This document shows positions 1-5,889 of a stretch of 5,934 nt of DNA, one piece after another. Below the pieces are notes generated by a model. That model ran no database searches and was not told the DNA's origin. It worked only from the letters and a program-made list of their open reading frames with translations. Positions within the stretch are counted from its first letter, which is position 1. Each line of letters starts with the position of its first letter. The DNA is from a bacterium. GTDB taxonomy: Bacteria > Bacteroidota > Ignavibacteria > Kapaibacteriales > UBA2268. The stretch is taken from positions 1 to 5,934 of the forward strand of contig JAUHXN010000188.1 in assembly GCA_030426865.1 (NCBI GenBank). Reading direction: 5' to 3'. A program made the translations under genes and the position numbers.

Positions 1-313
1 TCCCCAAATCAAACTCATAACTAAGTAATAAAGGAATATCAATATAACCAGATGTCAGTTCAATACTCAGGAAATTAGTTGCTTCAAATTTCTTAGCAGT
101 ATAAGAAGGAGAAAACTGAAAAGACAATTCATCAGTGATGCTAAATTTAGAATAGAGTCCAAATAGTGGAATCCCGTATATTGTTCTAGAAACAGGATCG
201 TTTGGTTCATAACTCGCGTCTGTAATTTGTAGTCCTGTCATAACTCCCAAATCGACCTTAGCAAAGGTAGTAGTTAAAGTACTCAGTAATACTATTAGAA
301 TCAACTTTTTCAT
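1..313 (-). CDS. Outer-membrane beta-barrel protein, N-terminal part (runs off left edge)
   Basis: An open frame reads leftwards from an ATG at 313-311 to the window edge without a stop, giving about 104 residues. It opens with a Sec signal peptide: MKKL, then a hydrophobic stretch, then TTTFA-KVDLG, with probable cleavage after the Ala at residue 18. The mature part alternates polar and hydrophobic residues as transmembrane beta-strands do. It contains the blocks YGIPLFGLYSKFSI, LSFQFSPSYTAKKFE and YIDIPLLLSYEF, which resemble the small PorT-like outer-membrane barrel domain of Bacteroidota (PF13568 type), where a strand with 'IPLLL' is characteristic. A purine-rich GAGGAA at 322-317 lies just upstream of the ATG and supports this start. 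The role is unknown; proteins of this type sit in the outer membrane. The C-terminal strands are outside the window, so the family call rests on about half a protein. Confidence 0.8.
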   Translation of the reverse strand, partial: MKKLILIVLLSTLTTTFAKVDLGVMTGLQITDASYEPNDPVSRTIYGIPLFGLYSKFSITDELSFQFSPSYTAKKFEATNFLSIELTSGYIDIPLLLSYEFDLG

Positions 314-420
314 AGGTTCCTCATTTATAATTTTTGTACTTATTACGGATGAAAAAACAAAAAGGTTACTATAAAATTATCGCACTCTTTTTGATAAATG
401 GAAAAGGATTATTGGTGGAT

Positions 421-449
421 TTGAAGACGTATGCAATACGCCTCTACAA
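421..449. repeat. Degenerate palindromic repeat (REP-like) downstream of mnmA
   Basis: The left arm TTGAAGACGTAT (421-432) and right arm ATACGCCTCTACAA (436-449) flank the loop GCA. CGTAT pairs perfectly with ATACG. The outer TTGaAGA pairs with TCTaCAA apart from one A-A mismatch, and the right arm has two extra C residues. It looks like a decayed copy of a longer perfect palindrome with GTAGAG-type ends, a class of short dispersed repeat I recall from Bacteroidota and cyanobacteria. No T-run follows on the minus strand, so it is a poor fit to an intrinsic terminator for mnmA, although it could protect or process the transcript's 3' end. Confidence 0.5.
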
Positions 450-472
450 CACTTTAAAATTGACTAAATTCA

Positions 473-1645
473 TCACGCAAATATAACACCAGAGCCGACT
501 AGTTCATCACCGTCATACCAGACAGCGAACTGCCCTGCGGCTATTCCTTTTTGTAGCTCATCGAAGACTATGTATATACCATTTTCCTTGCGGATTAATT
601 TGGCTTTTTGGTTCGGTTGGCGGTAGCGGATTTTAACGTCATACTCACGGATTTCGTCTATTGCCATCTCTTGAGAAGGCCTTACCCAATGTACATCGGC
701 AGCTTTGATATGAATTCCTGGGCGATTGAGTGCATAGTGGTTTTCACCTTGACCGGTGTAGATTATGTTGTTCTTGGTGTCAGTCGCAACTACGAATAGT
801 GGTAGCTCAGTGCCACCTATTGCAAGGCCTCTTCTCTGACCAACAGTGAAGAAATGTGCGCCGTCGTGTTCACCTAGTTTCTTGCCTTTCGCAGCTGATA
901 GATGAACTGGGTAGCATATCTCATCTAACATACATTGGTCTAGCAAATCGTCTCCAATTCTCCAATCATAAGCCATATTAGCAACTTCTATTACATCGCC
1001 TTTTTTCGGTTCTAGCTGTTGCTTTAGGAAAGTCGGTAAATCTATTTTACCAATGAAGCATAGCCCTTGCGAATCTTTCTTATCGTAATTCGGCAGCTTC
1101 AGCGATTTGGCTATTTCTCGTACTTCTGGCTTTGCTATACCACCTATTGGAAAATGAGCATATTGCAGCATTTCCTGATCTAGTTGACATAGGAAATAGC
1201 TTTGGTCTTTATTATCATCTTTACCCTTTAGTAATCGGTATTCATCACCTAAAGTATCTTTTTGACAATAGTGACCTGTTGCAACTAAATCTACATTATA
1301 CTCCAATGCGGCCTTCAGAAAAACATCCCACTTTATCTCTCGATTGCATAGTACATCGGGATTTGGGGTGCGACCTGCTTCGTATTCGCGGAACATATAG
1401 TCAGCCACTCTCGATTTATATTCTTTGCTTAGATTGATGTGGTGTATAGGAATTCCCAAGTGCCTTGCTACAAGCTGCGCTATCTCAAAATCCTCTTCCC
1501 ACTCGCAATCGCCTCTGAGGGTTCCAGTAGGATCATCCCAATTTTGCATAAATAGTGCTATGACCTCGTGCCCCTCTTCTATTAGCAAGTGAGCTGCTAC
1601 AGCAGAGTCAACCCCACCTGATAATCCGACTGCTATTTTTGCCAT
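473..1645 (-). CDS. mnmA: tRNA-specific 2-thiouridylase MnmA
   Basis: This 390-residue cytoplasmic enzyme is recognisable along its whole length as MnmA. MnmA uses ATP to adenylate U34 in the anticodon of Lys, Glu and Gln tRNAs, then transfers sulfur to make 2-thiouridine, helping accurate decoding of A/G-ending codons. The PP-loop SGGVDS is at residues 9-14. The first catalytic Cys is C100 in TPNPDVLCNREIKW, the second is C196 in DSQGLCFIG, and KDQSYFL (146-152) and GEHDGAHFFTVGQRRGL (258-274) are conserved signatures. The C-terminal barrel ends in the typical GIAAGQFAVWY...GSGVI. Residues of about 222-252 are extra relative to the E. coli enzyme as I remember it; I recall a similar insert in Bacteroidota homologues, so it is probably a clade trait. 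It is the last gene of a minus-strand cluster, 22 bases after the exonuclease stop, and ends in TGA at 475-473. The ATG has no clear Shine-Dalgarno sequence. Confidence 0.97.
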   Translation of the reverse strand: MAKIAVGLSGGVDSAVAAHLLIEEGHEVIALFMQNWDDPTGTLRGDCEWEEDFEIAQLVARHLGIPIHHINLSKEYKSRVADYMFREYEAGRTPNPDVLCNREIKWDVFLKAALEYNVDLVATGHYCQKDTLGDEYRLLKGKDDNKDQSYFLCQLDQEMLQYAHFPIGGIAKPEVREIAKSLKLPNYDKKDSQGLCFIGKIDLPTFLKQQLEPKKGDVIEVANMAYDWRIGDDLLDQCMLDEICYPVHLSAAKGKKLGEHDGAHFFTVGQRRGLAIGGTELPLFVVATDTKNNIIYTGQGENHYALNRPGIHIKAADVHWVRPSQEMAIDEIREYDVKIRYRQPNQKAKLIRKENGIYIVFDELQKGIAAGQFAVWYDGDELVGSGVIFA

Positions 1646-1667
1646 ATTAGGAATTATTTATTAATCG

Positions 1668-2330
1668 TTAAAATAAAGATATATTACCATCATCATCAGA
1701 CTTATCTTCGGCTTCTTGCTTAGGTGCACCTATTACTTGGGGAGATCTTAACTCTTCTGTATCTATTATTCCTCGTTGCTTTAGCGACCAGAAACACTCT
1801 GCAGTAGCATCGATATCAGCTTTCGCATCATGGGCATTGTCGAAATTCTTAGCAAAAAGTTTATAATACAATTCGGCTAATTTAGGGAATTTTAGACCAT
1901 TACTTCCAGGCAGATTACAGAACTCAACTGTCTCACGCATTGTACAGATTTTTGTCTTATCTTCTAAATCTGTATTCATATATATACGAGCAAATTCGGA
2001 GCTAAGAACTTTATAATCGAAATCTAGATTATGAGCTATCACATATTTCGATTTTTTAATCACAGCATTGAAAACCTCTAATACATCAGCAATTGGATAT
2101 CCCAAATCAGTAGCTTTTTCTTTGCTGATACGGTGTATTTTCTCCGAATCGGGTGATATGTCGAACCCCTCTGGAGTAACGTAATAGTTACCAGTGGAGA
2201 TGTCATTACCATATTTATCTTGCTCTAACCAAGCTATTTGCACTATTCGTGGCCAATTATCCAAATCTGAAATTGGAGCATTATAATTCTTCGGTAATCC
2301 GCTTGTCTCTGTGTCAAAAAACAAATACAT
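1668..2330 (-). CDS. DEDDh-family 3'-5' exonuclease (DnaQ-like)
   Basis: This 220-residue protein has the complete DEDDh exonuclease active site, which uses two metal ions to remove nucleotides from 3' ends. Exo I is FFDTETSG with D6 and E8. Exo II is AHNLDFDYKVL with D105. Exo III is HDAKADIDAT with H167 and D172. The family's KIHRIS block is at 65-70. It is a stand-alone exonuclease: there is no polymerase, helicase or GIY-YIG domain. After the fold ends near residue 190 comes a polar, acidic tail (about 200-215) closing in N-I-S-L-F, which resembles a sliding-clamp-binding peptide. It could be a proofreading-type epsilon-like subunit, an oligoribonuclease-like or a repair/RNA-processing enzyme; sequence alone does not decide. 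Its ATG overlaps the upstream gene's stop by one base (TAATG), suggesting translational coupling, and mnmA follows 22 bases later. Confidence 0.92.
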   Translation of the reverse strand: MYLFFDTETSGLPKNYNAPISDLDNWPRIVQIAWLEQDKYGNDISTGNYYVTPEGFDISPDSEKIHRISKEKATDLGYPIADVLEVFNAVIKKSKYVIAHNLDFDYKVLSSEFARIYMNTDLEDKTKICTMRETVEFCNLPGSNGLKFPKLAELYYKLFAKNFDNAHDAKADIDATAECFWSLKQRGIIDTEELRSPQVIGAPKQEAEDKSDDDGNISLF

Positions 2331-3091
2331 TATTTACTTTCTTTGAATTGTTTGATATAGTTTTTAGTAAAATCCGATAATACTAGACGTCCACTTATTT
2401 CAGCTCTACTCTCCAATAATGAATCCCAATTTTCAGTACCTACCCAAGTAACTTCCTTCAAGTCTTTCATGGCTTCTGGACTATTGCTAGCCATCTTAGT
2501 CGCAAACTCTGCAACTGCTGTATCTAGTTCTTCTATGCTATCATATACATTTGCGTAGAAACCTCTATCCTTAGCCCATACTGCATCATACCACTCATAG
2601 TCAATTGACATTTGCGAAAATGAAGAAGTTCCTATCTTTCGCTCAACGGCAGGGCCTACTACAAATGGACCTATTCCCAATGCCAGCTCGCTCAATTTAA
2701 CTGAAGAATACTTAGTAGCTAGTGTATAGTCAGCAGCAGAAAGCAAACCAACACCGCCGCCCACAGCTTTACCTTGTACTCGACAAATAATAAATTTTGG
2801 ACACTTACGCATTGCATTAATAACTAAGGCGAACCCCATAAAAAAGTTCTTACCCGTAGGGTAATCAGTTATAGATATCAACTCATCAAAAGACGCACCA
2901 GCGCAAAATGCACGATCGCCACCAGATTTAAGCACTATTACGTTTACATCATCATTTCTACCAGCTTCCTCGATAGTCTCAGCGAGTTTACGGAGCACTG
3001 TACCCGGAAGTGCATTGCTAGATGGGTGATAAAACTCGATTGTAGCTATGTGATTGTCTATCTGTATATTTACATCACCATTCGGATTCAT
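2330..3091 (-). CDS. Enoyl-CoA hydratase/isomerase (crotonase) family protein
   Basis: This 253-residue protein is a single crotonase fold, close to the usual family length of about 260. DRAFCAGASFDEL (59-71) and QGKAVGGGVGLLSAAD (106-121) are the two oxyanion-hole segments that hold the CoA thioester carbonyl. KLSELALGIGP (132-142) carries E135, which aligns with the second catalytic Glu (rat mitochondrial E164). The first catalytic Glu (rat E144, in GGGCEL) is replaced by G115. That makes a standard two-Glu hydratase mechanism doubtful and leaves isomerase, hydrolase or another crotonase reaction possible. Similar Bacteroidota proteins are, as I recall, labelled methylglutaconyl-CoA hydratase (leucine breakdown), but no neighbouring gene supports that pathway. 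It is the first gene of the minus-strand cluster, behind a possible -7 element at 3133-3126, and its TAA overlaps the exonuclease ATG. No signal peptide is present, so it is cytoplasmic. Confidence 0.92.
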   Translation of the reverse strand: MNPNGDVNIQIDNHIATIEFYHPSSNALPGTVLRKLAETIEEAGRNDDVNVIVLKSGGDRAFCAGASFDELISITDYPTGKNFFMGFALVINAMRKCPKFIICRVQGKAVGGGVGLLSAADYTLATKYSSVKLSELALGIGPFVVGPAVERKIGTSSFSQMSIDYEWYDAVWAKDRGFYANVYDSIEELDTAVAEFATKMASNSPEAMKDLKEVTWVGTENWDSLLESRAEISGRLVLSDFTKNYIKQFKESK

Positions 3092-3125
3092 ATTCTTTTA
3101 TCGTTTTTAGTTTCTAATAATTCTA

Positions 3126-3133
3126 CAAAGATA
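3126..3133 (-). promoter_or_regulatory. Putative Bacteroidota-type -7 promoter element for the hydratase-exonuclease-mnmA operon
   Basis: On the minus strand the bases read TATCTTTG, an exact match to the Bacteroidota primary-sigma -7 consensus TAnnTTTG. It lies 34 bases upstream of the ATG at 3091, which would give a leader of roughly 30 bases. I see no clear TTTG/TTG -33 element 19-21 bases further upstream, so the assignment rests on the -7 match and position alone. Confidence 0.45.
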
Positions 3134-3205
3134 CGAATAAACGTGATTTTGAGTTTTATAGCTGGAGAGAAAATTTTATGGTTATAGAATTAGTATAACA
3201 AAAAA

Positions 3206-3242
3206 AGACGTTTACTTATTATTATTTGCAAAGTAAACGTCT
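3206..3242 (-). terminator. Intrinsic terminator of the small barrel-protein gene
   Basis: A perfect 12-bp stem is formed by AGACGTTTACTT (3206-3217) and AAGTAAACGTCT (3231-3242) around a 13-base loop. Read on the minus strand it begins 22 bases beyond the stop codon of the gene ending at 3265 and is followed at once by a run of seven T (from 3205 down). That is the classic Rho-independent layout. The plus strand also has a T-rich run after the hairpin (from about 3244), so it could work in both directions, but no plus-strand gene ends here. Confidence 0.8.
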
Positions 3243-3264
3243 CTTATTTTTTTCGAATCACTGT

Positions 3265-3738
3265 TTATGGATAGAAGCGAAATCCAATAGCACCTTCCAA
3301 GTCAGCACCAACTCCGTTTGTAATACCGATTAGTGGGCCTAGCTCTAAGAATATTTCAAACTTTTTACTAGGTTTAAAATTTAGTCCGAATAGACCCTTT
3401 GCTCCTAGATTAAAATCTTCGTCATGATGTTTATGTTTATGCTTATCATAAAAGAAACCATCACCTTCACCAATAGCTACTACAGCGCCTATACCTGCGT
3501 ACAGTTCGAAATCTCTACTATTAAATGCACTCGGAAAATTGAAAGTATAAATACCATCAAACCTAACACCACCGTAGTGACTTCTTAGTCCTAAGTTAAA
3601 TATATAATCATTGCTTCCACCTGTTCTGGATTTTAAAGTTATACCTGATGGCTCACCAAAAATCAATCCTATTCCAAGGTCTGCCTTCGCACTATAACTA
3701 AACAAAACTAGCAATATCATAACTGCAAACTTTCTCAT
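3265..3738 (-). CDS. Small outer-membrane beta-barrel protein with histidine-rich loop
   Basis: The protein has 157 residues. A signal peptide (MRKF, hydrophobic core 5-14, SYSAKA) should be cleaved after A19, leaving about 138 residues, the size of a small eight-stranded barrel. The mature protein begins DLGIGLIFGEPSGITLK, and later strands include FELYAGIGAVVAIG (77-90), LGAKGLFGLNF (111-121) and FEIFLELGPLIGI (127-139), ending in the aromatic GFRFYP. The GEP-(S/T)-G-(I/L) motif near the N-terminus recalls DUF3996-like barrels. An unusual loop, KHKHKHH within residues 98-108, has four histidines mixed with Lys, Asp and Glu and would sit between strands, possibly binding metal or protons. 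The function is unknown. Purines (GGAG, seven bases before the ATG) support the start. It appears monocistronic: its own terminator lies just downstream and the gene upstream is divergent. Confidence 0.82.
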   Translation of the reverse strand: MRKFAVMILLVLFSYSAKADLGIGLIFGEPSGITLKSRTGGSNDYIFNLGLRSHYGGVRFDGIYTFNFPSAFNSRDFELYAGIGAVVAIGEGDGFFYDKHKHKHHDEDFNLGAKGLFGLNFKPSKKFEIFLELGPLIGITNGVGADLEGAIGFRFYP

Positions 3739-3763
3739 AAATGCTCCATTAATATCTAAATAA

Positions 3764-3793
3764 AAAATCTAACATACATACGATATATAGCAA
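3764..3793 (-). promoter_or_regulatory. Possible promoter of the small barrel-protein gene
   Basis: On the minus strand TTG (3793-3791) is followed after 19 bases by TAGATTTT (3771-3764). This approximates the Bacteroidota TTTG-N19-21-TAnnTTTG layout with one mismatch in the -7 box. It lies 26 bases upstream of the ATG at 3738. The region is very AT-rich, so chance matches are easy and this is tentative. Confidence 0.3.
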
Positions 3794-3800
3794 GAAACGG

Positions 3801-3851
3801 ATTTTATAGATGATGAGATTAACTCTATAGTTTTTATTTTATAGATTTATT
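3801..3851. repeat. Direct repeat ATTTTATAGAT in the divergent intergenic region
   Basis: ATTTTATAGAT occurs at 3801-3811 and again at 3836-3846, 35 bases apart. Similar bases follow (GATGA versus TTATTA). Both copies lie between the barrel-protein gene and the lipoprotein gene, about 46-90 bases upstream of the lipoprotein ATG. They could be paired binding sites for a regulator or simply AT-rich coincidence. Confidence 0.3.
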
Positions 3852-3891
3852 ACTAAATTAGATAGTTAGAAAATTACATCTTGAGATAAAA

Positions 3892-5889
3892 ATGAAAAAA
3901 ATACTATTTCTGTTCCTATTTCTGCTTGCTATAAACTCTTGTAAAAAAGATGAAGGCGATATAGTTTCACCTGGCGACGAATTCACTCCAAAAATTATAA
4001 CCGAAACTTATGGAAATGCAAAGCTAGTTGGCTTTGTTAAAGATAAATCTGGGATTCCACTCGCAGGAGTTACAGTATTTTTTGGAGAGGAAAAAACCAC
4101 GACTGGCTCCGATGGTGGTTATCAATTAAACACGCTATCTGCCGGATCCAACAAAAGAATTTGGTTTCAGAAATCAGGATTTGCTTCCACTCAAAAATTA
4201 GCAAACATTAGAGAAGATTTGCCAAATAGAATAGACGCGAGTCTATTTCCAATCGATAAAACAGGAAAAATGAATAGCGATGGTGGGAAAATAGAAGGGA
4301 AAGATTTCTCAGTTGAAATTAAGCCAGGTGGATTTGTTTATTCTGATGGTAGTGTTGTAGAAGAAGATGTCACAGCGGTAGTAACTGCATTCTTAACAAA
4401 CGAAGATGAATTTTTAGATGCTTTCCCAGGGGAGTTCCGAGGAACTAGAGAAAATGGAACCGAAACAGCAATCGAATCTTTTGGGTTTATTGATGTTGTG
4501 TTAAAAGTGAAATCTGGCGAGCCCGTCCAACTAGCTGATGGTGTAACAGCAGTAATCAAGATTAAAGCCCCAGAGAACTCTCCAACTACTATACCAATGT
4601 GGCACTATGATGAAGATAAGGCACAGTGGATAGAAGAAGGAGTCGGCAAACTTGATAATGGATTTTACACAGCAGAGGTCAGCCATTTCACAAAATGGAA
4701 CTGGGATAGACCATACGAAGAAACTTCAAAGATTGTCGGAAGAGTAATAGATAATGATGGTAACCCAATCGAAGGTGCAAGTGTAGTTCAAAAAGGAATA
4801 ACTTATAAATTCCAAAACTCAGCAAAAACAAACGCAGAAGGCGAATTTGAATTACTCACTCCTGAATCAAACGAATCAGAAATTGAAGCACAATTTGATA
4901 TTTATGGCTCAACAATAATCAATTATACAACTTCACCTAACAAAGGGCAGGTTAATAATATTGGTGATATTAAGATTGATGTAAGTATAGATAATATTAT
5001 AGAACCATTTATTTTTGATACTTTATTTTATATCACAATAGGGCAATCTGCAAAAATTAAAGGCAAATACTTTGGGGAAGAAAAAAGACAAGGGTATAAG
5101 CTCCTATTAAATGGCAATGAAGTAGCGACTAAAACTTGGGAAAATGACCTAATTGAATTTGTTGTACCGAATGGGATACAAGAAAAAGGGACAATACAAG
5201 TAGATAGAGATGGTATTCTGAGTAAAGAAGTAAATTATGAGGAAGGAGATTGGTCTTGTGAGATTGATGGTGTAGTTTATAATAATTATGATTTGCCAAT
5301 TAATAAGGGTATATATCATTTAAGTTTATATAATAAATCATTAGATAAAATACCAAATTGCATAGGTAATCTACATAGTTTAGTGAAACTTTCACTTGAT
5401 CGAAATAAGTTAACTACTTTACCTGAAAGTTTTGGCAATCTTCAAAATTTAAGTATTCTTTCCTTAGGTTACAACAAATTTAATAATTTGCCAGAAAACT
5501 TTGGGAATCTTCAGAATTTAGTTGAGCTTGATTTAAGTGATAATCTATTAACTACTTTCCCTGAAAGTATCATTAATTTTCAGAATTTACAACAGCTTCA
5601 CCTTGCTTCCAATGGAATTAGTAGTTTACCCGAAAGTATTAGCAATCTTCAGAGTTTGAGTAATTTTGGTATTAATAATAATCAATTAATTAGTCTACCC
5701 GAAAGTATTGGCAATCTTCAGAATTTAATGTTTCTCTCAATTAGTAGAAATCAAATAAGTAGTTTACCTGCATCAATACAGAACTTAAATGGCTATCTAA
5801 AACGTCTGTATATAGGAGGCAATAACTTTTCTGAAGAAGAAAAGGCAAATATTGAAAAGTGGCTACCGAAAACAACCATTTATTGGTAA
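3892..5889 (+). CDS. Surface-exposed multidomain lipoprotein with C-terminal leucine-rich repeats
   Basis: The 665-residue protein starts with a lipoprotein signal peptide ending in INSC, so C17 is the lipidated residue. The residues after it, KKDEG, match the Bacteroidota surface-export signal (X-K-[D/E]2-X). Domains in order are: a carboxypeptidase-regulatory-like beta-sandwich (about 44-118, KLVGFVKDKSGIPLAGVTV); a region of about 130-272 ending IPMWHYDEDKAQWIEEG and SHFTKWNWD, a pattern I recall in other Bacteroidota lipoproteins; a second regulatory-like domain (279-362); an IPT/TIG-like immunoglobulin fold (about 370-450); and seven 23-24-residue leucine-rich repeats (474-635, consensus LPESIGNLQNL..L.L..N.L) with a closing cap NNFSEEEKANIEKWLP. 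Such LRR stacks bind proteins or glycans, so a role in adhesion or recognition is inferred; no ligand is evident. There is no catalytic motif. The repeat part looks more AT-rich and T-rich than the front half. The gene is divergent from its left neighbour, with no strong ribosome site (GAGATAAAA before ATG). Confidence 0.9.
   Translation: MKKILFLFLFLLAINSCKKDEGDIVSPGDEFTPKIITETYGNAKLVGFVKDKSGIPLAGVTVFFGEEKTTTGSDGGYQLNTLSAGSNKRIWFQKSGFASTQKLANIREDLPNRIDASLFPIDKTGKMNSDGGKIEGKDFSVEIKPGGFVYSDGSVVEEDVTAVVTAFLTNEDEFLDAFPGEFRGTRENGTETAIESFGFIDVVLKVKSGEPVQLADGVTAVIKIKAPENSPTTIPMWHYDEDKAQWIEEGVGKLDNGFYTAEVSHFTKWNWDRPYEETSKIVGRVIDNDGNPIEGASVVQKGITYKFQNSAKTNAEGEFELLTPESNESEIEAQFDIYGSTIINYTTSPNKGQVNNIGDIKIDVSIDNIIEPFIFDTLFYITIGQSAKIKGKYFGEEKRQGYKLLLNGNEVATKTWENDLIEFVVPNGIQEKGTIQVDRDGILSKEVNYEEGDWSCEIDGVVYNNYDLPINKGIYHLSLYNKSLDKIPNCIGNLHSLVKLSLDRNKLTTLPESFGNLQNLSILSLGYNKFNNLPENFGNLQNLVELDLSDNLLTTFPESIINFQNLQQLHLASNGISSLPESISNLQSLSNFGINNNQLISLPESIGNLQNLMFLSISRNQISSLPASIQNLNGYLKRLYIGGNNFSEEEKANIEKWLPKTTIYW
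5311..5796 (+). repeat. Seven in-frame 69-bp tandem repeats encoding LRR units
   Basis: The codon for the conserved proline falls at 5353, 5422, 5491, 5560, 5629, 5698 and 5767, exactly 69 bases apart each time. The strongest shared core is (C)CTGAAAGT or CCCGAAAGT followed by a block like GGCAATCTTCAGAATTTA, best conserved in units 2, 3, 5 and 6. The last unit is 72 bases (24 residues). The nucleotide similarity suggests the array grew by tandem duplication within the gene. Confidence 0.85.

Noticed and set aside
421..449. Palindrome as the intrinsic terminator of the mnmA operon
   Set aside because: On the minus strand the hairpin is followed by CAAATCC-like sequence near its base rather than a T-run, and the stem is imperfect.
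608..799. Plus-strand open frame of 63 codons inside mnmA
   Set aside because: It lies opposite a fully convincing MnmA reading frame and its translation shows no recognisable family.
1132..1437. Plus-strand open frame of 101 codons inside mnmA
   Set aside because: It is antisense to the conserved catalytic part of MnmA, has no domain or ribosome site, and is best explained as a chance open frame.
4338..4559. Minus-strand open frame of 73 codons inside the lipoprotein gene
   Set aside because: Its low-complexity Ser/Thr/Val translation mirrors the opposite strand's codons and has no independent support.
5311..5796. Regular repeats as a CRISPR array
   Set aside because: The 69-bp period is in frame and continuous with a coding sequence, it encodes clear LRR units, and there are no unique spacers between identical repeats.
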